Source: Pseudomonas grimontii
GTDB lineage: Bacteria; Pseudomonadota; Gammaproteobacteria; Pseudomonadales; Pseudomonadaceae
DNA length: 64,000 nt
Assembly: GCF_007858185.1 (NCBI RefSeq)
Contig: NZ_VFES01000016.1
Location: 62,001 to 126,000, forward strand
Direction of reading: 5' to 3'
Every line of letters begins with the position of its first letter. The stretch's first letter is position 1. Positions 41,845-49,805 of the stretch are shown in pieces. Position numbers and translations under genes: made by a program. Under the pieces are notes generated by a model. The model searched no databases and had not been told where the DNA came from. It saw only the letters and a program-made list of their open reading frames with translations.

Positions 41845-41862
41845 ATATAGGCAGGCCTATAT
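41845..41862. promoter_or_regulatory. 18-bp palindrome between nrdR and the YbaY-like gene
   Basis: ATATAGGC-AG-GCCTATAT, a perfect 8-bp inverted repeat with a 2-nt centre, in the 140-bp divergent gap. It is 74 bp from the nrdR start and 48 bp from the lipoprotein start. It does not match the usual NrdR box well. Operator for either gene is possible. Confidence 0.5.
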
Positions 41863-41910
41863 GTTTCTTATATTTCAAGCCACGGATTTTGTCCTTTTCT
41901 GGAGCCGTAC

Positions 41911-42366
41911 ATGCAGTTACGACCACTTGTTTTGCTCACCGTGTTCAGTGTCCTGGTCGCCTGCAGCAGCGAAGCCCCCAAACCGGCCGCACCTCAACCG
42001 ACGCCCGCACAAGAGAAAAAAGTCCCCGGCATTGAAGACCTCGGCCCCCTGCCCGCCTATCAACGCGAAATCAGCGGCAGCCTCACCAACGTGCCGGCCG
42101 GCGCCGAAGTCGAGATGGCGCTGCTGGTGATCGATGACCGTTCGCGCCCGCAACAACTGCTGGCGAGCAGCGTACTGACCGGCAACGGCAAGCCCCTGGC
42201 CTTCCGCCTGCGCTACAACCCCGAGGCGTTCCCTGCCGGCGCGCGGGTTGAATTGCGTGGCCGGGCCAGCCAATCCGGCCAGTTGATCCTGCATCTGCCC
42301 GCCGTACGCATCACCCAGGCGATCACCCAGACCACCGGCCCCCTGGAACTCGTCAAGGCACCATGA
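41911..42366 (+). CDS. YbaY-family lipoprotein
   Basis: 151 residues. Lipoprotein signal MQLRPLVLLTVFSVLVA-C with cysteine near residue 18, a Pro/Ala linker, then the YbaY/pilotin-like beta domain (REISGSLTNVPAGAEVEMALLVIDD, LAFRLRYNPEAF, LRGRASQSGQLIL). Such proteins sit in the envelope; exact role unknown. Its stop region overlaps the methyltransferase start (ATG 42363 inside CCATGA). Confidence 0.85.
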   Translation: MQLRPLVLLTVFSVLVACSSEAPKPAAPQPTPAQEKKVPGIEDLGPLPAYQREISGSLTNVPAGAEVEMALLVIDDRSRPQQLLASSVLTGNGKPLAFRLRYNPEAFPAGARVELRGRASQSGQLILHLPAVRITQAITQTTGPLELVKAP

Positions 42367-43016
42367 CGCCACCCTTGGACTTGCAGCGCGCCCTGAGCGC
42401 GCTGATCGGCGACGCCCAACTGCTGCCCTGTCCGCTGCCGGGCACCGAGCTTTCATTGTGGCTGCTGGATGCGGACAACATGGACCGCGCCTTCAGCCCC
42501 GAGGAAACCCGACGCATCCTGCATGAACCGCCCTACTGGAGTTTTTGCTGGGCCAGTGGTTTGGCGCTGGCGCGGTATCTGGCGGCGAACCCGCAATGGG
42601 TTAAAGGCAAGCGCGTGCTGGATTTCGGCGCCGGTTCCGGTGTGGCCGGGATTGCGGCGGTTAAAGCCGGCGCGTTGGAAGTGGTTGCCTGCGACCTCGA
42701 CCCGCTGGCGTTAGCGTCCTGCCGGGCGAATGCCCAACTCAATGGTGTGACGTTGAGTTACTCGACGGACTTTTTCGCCGAAGCCGACCGCTTCGACCTG
42801 ATCCTGGTCGCCGACGTGCTCTACGACCGCACCAACTTGCCGCTGCTCGACCACTTCCTCAGTCGAGGCCGCGAAGCGCTGGTGGCGGACTCGCGCGTGC
42901 GGGACTTCCAGCACCCGGCTTATCGGCGGCTGGAGATACTCGATGCGCTGACATTGCCGGACTTGGCCGAGCCTTGGGAGTTTCGCAAGGTGAGCCTGTA
43001 CCATTCGCGGCGGTAA
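42363..43016 (+). CDS. class I SAM-dependent methyltransferase, ETFB/PrmA-like
   Basis: 217 residues, start overlapping the lipoprotein stop. SAM motif I KRVLDFGAGSGVAGIAA (near 80), motif II CDLDPLALASCRAN, motif IV FDLILVADVLYDR. It resembles protein lysine methyltransferases of the PrmA/ETFB type, so a translation or electron-transfer protein is the likely substrate; unproven. Confidence 0.88.
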   Translation: MTPPLDLQRALSALIGDAQLLPCPLPGTELSLWLLDADNMDRAFSPEETRRILHEPPYWSFCWASGLALARYLAANPQWVKGKRVLDFGAGSGVAGIAAVKAGALEVVACDLDPLALASCRANAQLNGVTLSYSTDFFAEADRFDLILVADVLYDRTNLPLLDHFLSRGREALVADSRVRDFQHPAYRRLEILDALTLPDLAEPWEFRKVSLYHSRR

Positions 43017-43279
43017 GCCCGCGCGTTACAAATTTCTGGCAATAAGTTGGCTGAGACAGAAAAAGAGTGGCTGTGGAAAATGCCCTCCTTCCGCACGAGT
43101 CCAGAGCAATCCACCCGCATGTTTTTCCAGACAATTCCGCTCATTGGCCGCCCCATAAAGGCCTTGCAAAAAGGCACGCAGCTACCTAATCTCTACGGCA
43201 ATACACCCGCCATGCCTCTGGCTGCGTCAGTAGCCAAGCACAAATTGTGCGGGTTTTTTATGCCCGGTGTTTTTTAGGC

Positions 43280-44281
43280 ATGAGGACATTCAGCAAGCCC
43301 GCAATTGACGTTTCAGCTCAGTTGCAGCTGCTCAAGCACCGTGGGTTGGATGTTCAGGACGAGGTTCGCGCCGAGTCTTTTTTACAATCGGTCAGTTTCT
43401 TTCGACTCAGCCCCTATATGCGGCCGTTCCAGCAGCCGGAGGATGTCAACCATCGCTTTCGTGACGGCAGTCAGTTTCGTCAGCTAACTCGCCTTTACGA
43501 CTTTGATCGACGGCTTCGTTTACTCACCATGGATGCCATCGAGAGAGTCGAAATCGCATCGCGCTCCGTCATCAGCAACCACATGGGGCCCGCCCATGGC
43601 AGTCATTGGTATATCAACCCATTGATGTTCCACGAAGCGTTCGATCATCAGCGGCTGCTTACGACGCTGTCCGCCAAACAATCCACAGCCATGCGTGACT
43701 TCCAGCGGGAATGCGAGCGCATCGATAGATCGCGCGCCGACGACATGAGAAAACGCCTCCTTAAACGCCACAGGGCAAAAGAAAGCTACGCCCGCCATTA
43801 CACCGTTACATACGCCCATCCACCTCTTATGCCAGGCTGGGCCATGTTGGAAGAACTGACGCTGGGTGATTTATCCCATTTATATAAAGGCTTGGCGAAA
43901 GACGCGGACAAAAAAGCCATTGCCAAGCGCCTGGGACTTGCGGCGCCCCTGATGCAGTCTTGGCTGCACACCCTGACTACCATTCGCAACATGTGTGCCC
44001 ATCATTCGCGACTGTGGAACCGGGAGCTAGGCATTCGTCCCGAACTTCCGAAGAGCGCCAACTTCTTATGGCCAGGACATCTCTTTCAGCCAGGGCCGCA
44101 CACCCGCATTTTTGCAGCGCTCTGCATCCTCAATCACTTTATGCATCAACTGAGCCCCAACAGCGACTGGGGTCAACGCCTGCATCAACTGATTTGCGAA
44201 TTTCCCGAAGTTAGCCTGAAAGCGATGGGCTTCCCTCTCGATTGGTATAAAGACCCTTTTTGGCACGCGTCCAGCACCTGA
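43280..44281 (+). CDS. Abi_2 (AbiD/AbiF-like) abortive infection protein
   Basis: 333 residues from ATG 43280; a GTG eleven codons upstream is in frame. Start KPAIDVSAQLQLLKHRGL and VSFFRLSPYMRPFQ are typical of Abi_2 (PF07751-type) proteins, as is the end-region RNMCAHHSRLWNRELGIRP, which holds an R-x4-H HEPN-type RNase motif. Members abort phage infection in Lactococcus. A single-gene insertion between conserved housekeeping genes (methyltransferase and thioredoxin), with a 263-bp non-coding stretch before it. AT content is a little higher than in its neighbours. Confidence 0.85.
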   Translation: MRTFSKPAIDVSAQLQLLKHRGLDVQDEVRAESFLQSVSFFRLSPYMRPFQQPEDVNHRFRDGSQFRQLTRLYDFDRRLRLLTMDAIERVEIASRSVISNHMGPAHGSHWYINPLMFHEAFDHQRLLTTLSAKQSTAMRDFQRECERIDRSRADDMRKRLLKRHRAKESYARHYTVTYAHPPLMPGWAMLEELTLGDLSHLYKGLAKDADKKAIAKRLGLAAPLMQSWLHTLTTIRNMCAHHSRLWNRELGIRPELPKSANFLWPGHLFQPGPHTRIFAALCILNHFMHQLSPNSDWGQRLHQLICEFPEVSLKAMGFPLDWYKDPFWHASST

Positions 44282-44353
44282 GCACCATGCGGCTTCCGGT
44301 AGCCTTCGCCAGCCCTTATAGTTGCCCCATTCCCGCTTTATTCGAGACGCCCC

Positions 44354-45226
44354 ATGAGTGAGCCCACGCCGTACATCTTCGACGTCACCAGCGCCAATTT
44401 CGACCAGGCCGTGATCCAGAATTCCTTCGAAAAACCCGTGCTCGTGGATTTTTGGGCCGAGTGGTGCGCGCCGTGCAAGGCGTTGATGCCGATGCTGGCG
44501 CAGATTGCCGAGAGTTATCAGGGCGAGTTGCTGCTCGCCAAGGTCGATTGCGAGGCCGAACAGGACATCGTCGCGCGGTTTGGCATTCAAAGCCTGCCGA
44601 CGGTGGTGCTGTTCAAGGATGGCCAGCCGGTGGATGGGTTTGCCGGGGCGCAGCCGGAGTCGGCGGTGCGGGCGATGCTCGAGCCGCATGTGCAGATGCC
44701 ACCGCCGGCGGCGGCTGACCCGCTGGAGCAGGCCCAGGCGCTGTTTGCCGAAGGGCGCATCAGCGATGCCGAGGCCGTGCTGGTGGCGTTGCTGGGTGAA
44801 GACAACACCAACGCCGCCGCGTTGATTCTGTACGCCCGCTGCCTGGCCGAACGCGGTGAATTGGGCGAAGCCCAGGCCGTGCTCGATGCGGTGAAGAGCG
44901 ATGACCACAAAGCCGCCCTCGCCGGCGCCAAGGCGCAAATCACCTTCCTGCGCCAGGCCGCCGACCTGCCGGACGCAGCCGAGTTGAAAACCCGCCTGGC
45001 GCAAAACCCGCAGGACGACGAAGCCGCCTATCAACTGGCGATCCAGCAACTGGCGCGCCAGCAATACGACGCGGCGCTGGAAGGCTTGCTCAAGCTGTTT
45101 ATCCGCAATCGCAGCTACAGCGAAGGCCTGCCGCACAAGACCTTGCTGCAAGTGTTCGAACTGTTGGGCAATGATCACCCGCTGGTGACCGTGTACCGCC
45201 GCAAGTTATTCGCCGCGCTGTACTAA
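44354..45226 (+). CDS. thioredoxin-TPR co-chaperone (YbbN/CnoX type)
   Basis: 290 residues. N-terminal thioredoxin domain with WAEWCAPCKALMPML (residues about 34-48) followed by TPR-like helices (DPLEQAQALFAEGRISDAEAVL, DEAAYQLAIQQLARQQYDAAL). YbbN/CnoX hands oxidised or unfolded clients to chaperones. Unlike E. coli CnoX, which has SxxC, both redox cysteines (CAPC) are present. A TATAGT 37 bp upstream may be its -10. Same place as PA4061. Confidence 0.9.
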   Translation: MSEPTPYIFDVTSANFDQAVIQNSFEKPVLVDFWAEWCAPCKALMPMLAQIAESYQGELLLAKVDCEAEQDIVARFGIQSLPTVVLFKDGQPVDGFAGAQPESAVRAMLEPHVQMPPPAAADPLEQAQALFAEGRISDAEAVLVALLGEDNTNAAALILYARCLAERGELGEAQAVLDAVKSDDHKAALAGAKAQITFLRQAADLPDAAELKTRLAQNPQDDEAAYQLAIQQLARQQYDAALEGLLKLFIRNRSYSEGLPHKTLLQVFELLGNDHPLVTVYRRKLFAALY

Positions 45227-45561
45227 TCGCCGATCCAACTGTACAGCGGCGTATCCCCGCCGCTGGCCACTTTCACCTTGGCGCTGTGGCGCAGGCGCAC
45301 CAACAGGCGCTTGCCCGCCGCCGCATCCCCCGCCAAACCTTCCAGTCGATCAAGCAGCTCCAGGCCGCTGAGCTGCCCGGCGTTGCGCAACAGGTCCTGG
45401 GCGCTCTGCCACAGATCATCATTCTGCTTGACCGGCGCTGCGGGCGCGCTTGCCATGGGCGTTGCTTGCAACTGCGCGCCGAGTCGCGCCCAATCGCCGT
45501 CATCCAGCTCCAAGGTCAAGTCCACCGGCAGGTCACCGATGGTTCCACGAATTCGCAACAT
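45223..45561 (-). CDS. conserved hypothetical protein
   Basis: 112 residues from ATG 45561, convergent with the thioredoxin gene (4-bp overlap of ends). No signal peptide. The N-terminus is beta-like (MLRIRGTIGDLPVDLTLELDD), then a helical LWQSAQDLLRNAGQLSGLELLDRLEGL. A gene of this size stands here in other Pseudomonas (PA4062 position). Function unknown. Confidence 0.75.
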   Translation of the reverse strand: MLRIRGTIGDLPVDLTLELDDGDWARLGAQLQATPMASAPAAPVKQNDDLWQSAQDLLRNAGQLSGLELLDRLEGLAGDAAAGKRLLVRLRHSAKVKVASGGDTPLYSWIGD

Positions 45562-45645
45562 CGTCCTTACTCCTGCATTTTTCTGACGAGCATGCTCCCA
45601 TGCGGCTTGCGCAACGCCAAGCGGGCGGTCAAACTCTCGGCACTA

Positions 45646-45667
45646 TTGTTATAAGATCACATAACAA
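45646..45667 (+). promoter_or_regulatory. Zur-type box before the zrgA cluster
   Basis: TTGTTAT-N8-ATAACAA is a perfect 7-bp inverted repeat 26 bp before the zrgA ATG. Within it GTTATAAGATCAC differs from the Zur core GTTATA-NN-ATAAC at one position. The gene behind is histidine-rich and belongs to a cluster known to respond to zinc shortage. Confidence 0.75.
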
Positions 45668-45692
45668 AACTTTCATCTCCTGGAGTTCTCCC

Positions 45693-46295
45693 ATGCGCCG
45701 TCTGTTGCTTGCTTTGCCGTTTGCCCTGTTGCCACTCGCCATCGCTCACGCCGCCGACGAGCATGACCACGACCACGAACACGGCAGCCTCGGCGCCCAC
45801 GAACATGGCGTCGGCCGCCTTAACGCGGTACTCGACGGCCAGGCCCTGGAGCTTGAACTGGACAGCCCGGCGATGAACCTGGTGGGCTTCGAACATGTGG
45901 CTACCAGCGCTGCCGACAAAGCCAAGGTCGCCGCCGCGCGCAAACAGCTGGAGAACCCGCTGGCCCTGTTCAACCTGCCCAAGGCCGCCGGTTGCGTGAT
46001 CAGCACCCAGGAACTCAACAGCCCGCTGTTCGGCGACAAACCGGAAGCCGACCACGACGACGATGATCATGACGACGACGCCAAAGACGGCGCCCACGAG
46101 CATCATCACGATCACAGTGAAATCCACGCCCACTACCAATTCACCTGCGCCACGCCGACCGCCCTGGGCAACCTGGACCTGACCCAGGTGTTCAAGACCT
46201 TCCCCGCCACCCAGAAAATTCAGGTACAACTGATCGGCCCGAGCGGCCAGCAAGGTGTTGACGCGACCGCCACAGCAGCCACCCTGAAGTTCTGA
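45693..46295 (+). CDS. zrgA: ZrgA-like zinc-uptake protein (DUF2796)
   Basis: 200 residues from ATG 45693 behind TGGAG. Signal peptide MRRLLLALPFALLPLAIAHA, then two metal-binding tracts: DEHDHDHEHGSLGAHEHG after the cleavage site and DHDDDDHDDDAKDGAHEHHH near residue 130. A periplasmic zinc-binding partner of the ABC genes behind it. The same cluster in P. aeruginosa (PA4063-PA4066) is induced by zinc shortage through Zur. Upstream codons in frame belong to the opposite gene and are not used. Confidence 0.9.
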   Translation: MRRLLLALPFALLPLAIAHAADEHDHDHEHGSLGAHEHGVGRLNAVLDGQALELELDSPAMNLVGFEHVATSAADKAKVAAARKQLENPLALFNLPKAAGCVISTQELNSPLFGDKPEADHDDDDHDDDAKDGAHEHHHDHSEIHAHYQFTCATPTALGNLDLTQVFKTFPATQKIQVQLIGPSGQQGVDATATAATLKF

Positions 46296-46301
46296 GTGCC
46301 C

Positions 46302-47012
46302 ATGACCCACGCATTGATCGAACTGTCTGACCTGGGCTTCAACTGGCCCGGTCACCCACAGTTACTGGACATCCCCGCGTTCCGCCTGGAAGCGGGGGAA
46401 ACCCTGTTTCTCAAGGGGCCGAGCGGCAGTGGCAAAACCACTTTGCTCGGCCTGCTCGGCGGCGTACAGAAGCCCAGCCGCGGTAGCATCCGCCTGCTCG
46501 GCCAGGAGCTGACCGAACTCTCGGCCGGTGCGCGGGACCGCTTTCGCGTTGACCACACCGGTTATATCTTCCAGCAGTTCAACCTGCTGCCGTTCCTGTC
46601 GGTGCGCGAGAACGTCGAGCTGCCCTGCCACTTCTCCAAGCTGCGCGCGCAACGGGCGATCCAACGCCACGGCAGCGTCGACCAGGCCGCCGCGACCTTG
46701 CTGGCGCACCTGGGTTTGAAGGACAAAGACCTGCTGGAGCGCCGAGCCGACTCGTTGTCCATCGGCCAACAGCAACGGGTGGCCGCCGCCCGTGCGCTGA
46801 TCGGCCAGCCGGAGTTGGTGATCGCCGACGAGCCCACTTCGGCCCTGGACTACGACGCCCGCGAAGCCTTCATTCGACTGCTGTTCGCCGAGTGCCGCGA
46901 CGCCGGCGCCAGCCTGTTGTTTGTCAGCCATGACCAGAGCCTGGCGCCGCTGTTCGACCGCAACCTGTCGCTGGCCGAACTCAATCACGCCGCCACGCCC
47001 GCAGAGGTTTGA
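46302..47012 (+). CDS. ABC transporter ATP-binding protein (MacB/LolD-like)
   Basis: 236 residues from ATG 46302 (GTG 46296 is also possible, directly after the zrgA stop). Walker A GPSGSGKT, Q-loop FQQFNLL, signature LSIGQQQRVAAARAL, Walker B LVIADEPTSALD, H-loop SHD: all intact. With the next gene it forms a type VII, non-importer-like exporter or mechanotransducing pair, rather than a classic zinc importer. Confidence 0.9.
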   Translation: MTHALIELSDLGFNWPGHPQLLDIPAFRLEAGETLFLKGPSGSGKTTLLGLLGGVQKPSRGSIRLLGQELTELSAGARDRFRVDHTGYIFQQFNLLPFLSVRENVELPCHFSKLRAQRAIQRHGSVDQAAATLLAHLGLKDKDLLERRADSLSIGQQQRVAAARALIGQPELVIADEPTSALDYDAREAFIRLLFAECRDAGASLLFVSHDQSLAPLFDRNLSLAELNHAATPAEV

Positions 47013-47013
47013 G

Positions 47014-48279
47014 ATGTATCTGTTTCGTCTAGCCATGGCCAGCCTGGCTAACCGCCGCTTTACCGCGATCCTCACCGCCTTCGCCATCGCCTTGTCGGTG
47101 TGCCTGCTGCTGGCGGTGGAGCGCGTGCGCGTTGAGGCGCGCAACAGTTTCGCCAGCACCATCAGCGGCACCGACCTGATCGTCGGCGCGCGCTCCGGTT
47201 CGGTCAACCTGCTGCTGTACTCGGTGTTCCGCATCGGCAACGCCACCAACAACATTCGTTGGGACAGCTACGAGCACTTCGCCGCCAGCCCCCAGGTGAA
47301 ATGGGCGATCCCGATTTCCCTCGGCGACTCCCATCGCGGTTACCGGGTGATGGGCACCAACGAATCGTACTTCGAGCACTACCAGTACGGGCGCAAGCAA
47401 AACCTGGAACTGGCCAGCGGCCGTGCCTTCGCCACCGACCCGTTCGAAGTGGTGCTCGGCGCCGAAGTCGCCGATGCACTGCATTACAAGCTCGGCGACA
47501 AGCTGGTGCTGGCCCACGGCGTGGCGGTGGTCAGCCTGGTCAAGCACGATGACAAGCCGTTCACCGTGGTCGGTATTCTCAAGCGCACCGGCACGCCGGT
47601 GGACCGTACGCTGCATATCAGCCTTGGCGGTATGGAGGCGATCCATATCGACTGGCACAACGGCGTACCGGCGCAGGGCAAAGGCCGCATCAGTGCCGAC
47701 CAGGCGCGCAATATGGACCTCACCCCGCAAGCCATCACGGCCTTTATGCTCGGCCTGAACAACAAGATTTCCACCTTCGCCCTGCAGCGGGAGATCAACG
47801 AATTCCGTGGTGAGCCGATGCTGGCGATCCTGCCTGGCGTGGCGCTGCAAGAGCTATGGAGCATGATGGGCACCGCTGAAAAAGCCCTGTTCGTGATCTC
47901 ACTGTTCGTGGTGCTGACCGGCTTGATCGGCATGCTCACGGCGATCCTCACCAGCCTCAACGAACGCCGCCGCGAAATGGCGATCCTGCGCTCGGTGGGC
48001 GCGCGGCCGTGGCATATTGCGACGCTGCTGATCTTCGAAGCCTTCGCCCTGGCCCTGTCCGGCGTGATCGCAGGCGTGGGCTTGCTGTACGTGTGCATCG
48101 CCGCGTCACGCGGGTATTTACAGGCCAATTACGGCCTTGACCTGCCGATGTCGTGGCCCAGCGAATATGAATGGACCTTGCTCGCCGGTATCCTGGCCGC
48201 AGCGCTATTGATGGGCAGCGTGCCCGCCTGGCGCGCCTACCGACAATCCCTGGCCGATGGCCTGTCCATCAGGCTGTGA
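47014..48279 (+). CDS. ABC transporter permease (FtsX/MacB type)
   Basis: 421 residues from ATG 47014, one base after the ATPase stop, behind GAGGTTTGAG. Four membrane helices in the MacB layout: one near the N-terminus (TAILTAFAIALSVCLLLAVE), a long periplasmic domain (about 45-295), then three at the end. The FtsX signature LNERRREMAILRSVGARPWHI is present. It probably couples ATP use to movement of a periplasmic or lipoprotein substrate in zinc-limited cells. Confidence 0.9.
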   Translation: MYLFRLAMASLANRRFTAILTAFAIALSVCLLLAVERVRVEARNSFASTISGTDLIVGARSGSVNLLLYSVFRIGNATNNIRWDSYEHFAASPQVKWAIPISLGDSHRGYRVMGTNESYFEHYQYGRKQNLELASGRAFATDPFEVVLGAEVADALHYKLGDKLVLAHGVAVVSLVKHDDKPFTVVGILKRTGTPVDRTLHISLGGMEAIHIDWHNGVPAQGKGRISADQARNMDLTPQAITAFMLGLNNKISTFALQREINEFRGEPMLAILPGVALQELWSMMGTAEKALFVISLFVVLTGLIGMLTAILTSLNERRREMAILRSVGARPWHIATLLIFEAFALALSGVIAGVGLLYVCIAASRGYLQANYGLDLPMSWPSEYEWTLLAGILAAALLMGSVPAWRAYRQSLADGLSIRL

Positions 48280-48284
48280 ACAGC

Positions 48285-48351
48285 AGCTGTAAGTTTCAAG
48301 CTACAAGCCTCAAGCGAATCGGCTTTTACTTGAAGCTTGCAACTTGCAGCT
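48285..48351. repeat. imperfect inverted repeat (REP-like)
   Basis: AGCTGTAAGTTTCAAGCT (48285-48302) and AGCTTGCAACTTGCAGCT (48334-48351) pair with two mismatches around a 31-nt centre. This AGCTGCAAGTT-type arm is a common Pseudomonas intergenic repeat. It separates the permease gene from the DUF3299 gene, whose SD GAGGAG lies just after it. Confidence 0.75.
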
Positions 48352-48369
48352 ACCCACTGAGGAGTCTTC

Positions 48370-48891
48370 ATGCGTCGCGCTCTGTTTGCGTTATTGCTGC
48401 TGGTGGCTGTGCCCGCCTGGGCGGAGGATCAGCCCAAGGACTTGTCCTGGCAGGAGATGATCCCGCCGGACGCGCCGCCGGAAATCCCCAACATGAAACC
48501 GCTGCATAACCTGTCGAACATGGCCGATGCCTTGTCCGTCGAAGCGGCGCCAGCGGCCAAGCAGGACCTGCCCAATGCGCCGGTGGTGCAGAGCCTGGAC
48601 GGCCAGCATATTCGCCTTCCCGGCTATATCGTGCCGCTGGAAGTCAGTGAAGAAGGCCGCACCACCGAGTTTTTGCTGGTGCCATATTTCGGCGCGTGCA
48701 TCCATGTGCCGCCGCCGCCCTCGAACCAGATCGTGCATGTGAAAAGCGAAGTCGGCGTGAAGCTCGATGAGCTCTACCAGCCGTACTGGATCGAGGGCGC
48801 GATGCAGGTCAAACCGTCCACCAGTGAACTGGCCGACGCCGGTTACCAGATGGATGCCGAGAAAATTTACATCTACGAACTGCCGGAATAA
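48370..48891 (+). CDS. DUF3299 secreted protein of the zinc cluster
   Basis: 173 residues, signal peptide MRRALFALLLLVAVPAWA. The DUF3299 core has LPGYIVPLEVSEEGRTTEFLLVPYFGACIHVPPPPSNQIV, with a conserved Cys and His that could bind a metal. Fourth gene of the zrgA cluster, the same place as PA4066. Periplasmic; molecular role unknown. Confidence 0.87.
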   Translation: MRRALFALLLLVAVPAWAEDQPKDLSWQEMIPPDAPPEIPNMKPLHNLSNMADALSVEAAPAAKQDLPNAPVVQSLDGQHIRLPGYIVPLEVSEEGRTTEFLLVPYFGACIHVPPPPSNQIVHVKSEVGVKLDELYQPYWIEGAMQVKPSTSELADAGYQMDAEKIYIYELPE

Positions 48892-48908
48892 CGCTGATCG
48901 CCCTTTCA

Positions 48909-48922
48909 TTGAGCTGAGTCAA
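48909..48922 (+). promoter_or_regulatory. Anr/FNR-type box before oprG
   Basis: TTGAGCTGAGTCAA keeps both half-site cores TTGA-N6-TCAA. Its centre lies about 41 bp before a plausible start near 48957, with TACCAT (48944-48949) as -10: the class II activator arrangement. OprG is known to be Anr-controlled in P. aeruginosa. Confidence 0.7.
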
Positions 48923-48985
48923 AAGACCGGACGGAACGATCTTTACCATTGGACGTACAACTTCTAAACGTCCTCTGGAGCTCCT

Positions 48986-49681
48986 ATGAACAAGTCCCTG
49001 CTCGGCGCATCGCTCTTCGCGCTCGCCCTCGCCGCCCCTGCCGTCCACGCTCACGAAGCGGGCGACATTCTGATTCGTGCCGGTGCAATCACCGTGAACC
49101 CGAAGGCAGACAGCAGCACCGTCAAGGTTGACCAAGGCCCATTGGACGGTAGAAACCTGGGCGGCAAGGCGACCATGAGCAGTGACACTCAGTTGGGCTT
49201 GAACTTCGCCTACATGCTCACCAACCACGTCGGTATCGAACTGCTGGCGGCCACGCCGTTCGAGCACGACGTGAAGATCAAGGGCACCGCCCTCGGCGCC
49301 GCCAACGGCAAGCTGGGTACCCTGAAACACCTGCCGCCGACCCTGAGCGTCGTGTACTACCCACTGGACAACAAATCCCCGTTCCAACCCTACGTAGGCG
49401 CCGGTATCAACTACACCTGGATCTACGACGAACACGTCGGCAGCCGCGCCTCCGAAGCCGGTTTCAGCAACTTCAAGGCCGAGAACTCCTGGGGCTGGGC
49501 TGCGCAGATCGGCGCGGACTACATGATCAACGACAAGTGGATGATCAACGCCCAGGCGCGCTACATCGACATCAGCACCAAGGCTACCGTCGAATACAGC
49601 GGTGCGCCTGGCACCCGTGCCAAGGTCAATGTGGACGTGGACCCAATGGTTTACATGGTGGGCATCGGCTACAAGTTCTAA
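48986..49681 (+). CDS. oprG: outer-membrane protein OprG (OmpW family)
   Basis: 231 residues. Signal peptide MNKSLLGASLFALALAAPAVHA, mature HEAGDILIRAGAITVNP, then an eight-strand barrel ending in YMVGIGYKF (terminal Phe). OmpW-type proteins let small hydrophobic molecules or amino acids cross the outer membrane. ATG 48986 behind CTGGAG. Anr-type box upstream and REPIN downstream. Confidence 0.93.
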   Translation: MNKSLLGASLFALALAAPAVHAHEAGDILIRAGAITVNPKADSSTVKVDQGPLDGRNLGGKATMSSDTQLGLNFAYMLTNHVGIELLAATPFEHDVKIKGTALGAANGKLGTLKHLPPTLSVVYYPLDNKSPFQPYVGAGINYTWIYDEHVGSRASEAGFSNFKAENSWGWAAQIGADYMINDKWMINAQARYIDISTKATVEYSGAPGTRAKVNVDVDPMVYMVGIGYKF

Positions 49682-49698
49682 GCAACACGGCATAACCC

Positions 49699-49790
49699 AT
49701 GTGGGAGGGGGCTTGCTCCCGATAGCAGAGTGTCAGTCAACAGATTCATTGACTGATCCACCGCTATCGGGAGCAAGCCCCCTCCCACAT
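49699..49790. repeat. REPIN
   Basis: ATGTGGGAGGGGGCTTGCTC at the left, GAGCAAGCCCCCTCCCACAT at the right, exact inverse of each other over 20 bp; the spacer carries GATAGCAGAGTGTCAGTCA and TGACTGATCCACCGCTATC. Third copy of the element; this one differs from the other two at one base (TTGCTC instead of TTGCCC), mirrored on both arms. Confidence 0.92.
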
Positions 49791-49805
49791 TTACTTTGTG
49801 TTGTG

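Noticed and set aside
43047..43277. 76-codon frame with TTG start before the Abi_2 gene
   Set aside because: No good ribosome binding site, no family recognised, overlaps the likely promoter region of the Abi_2 gene.
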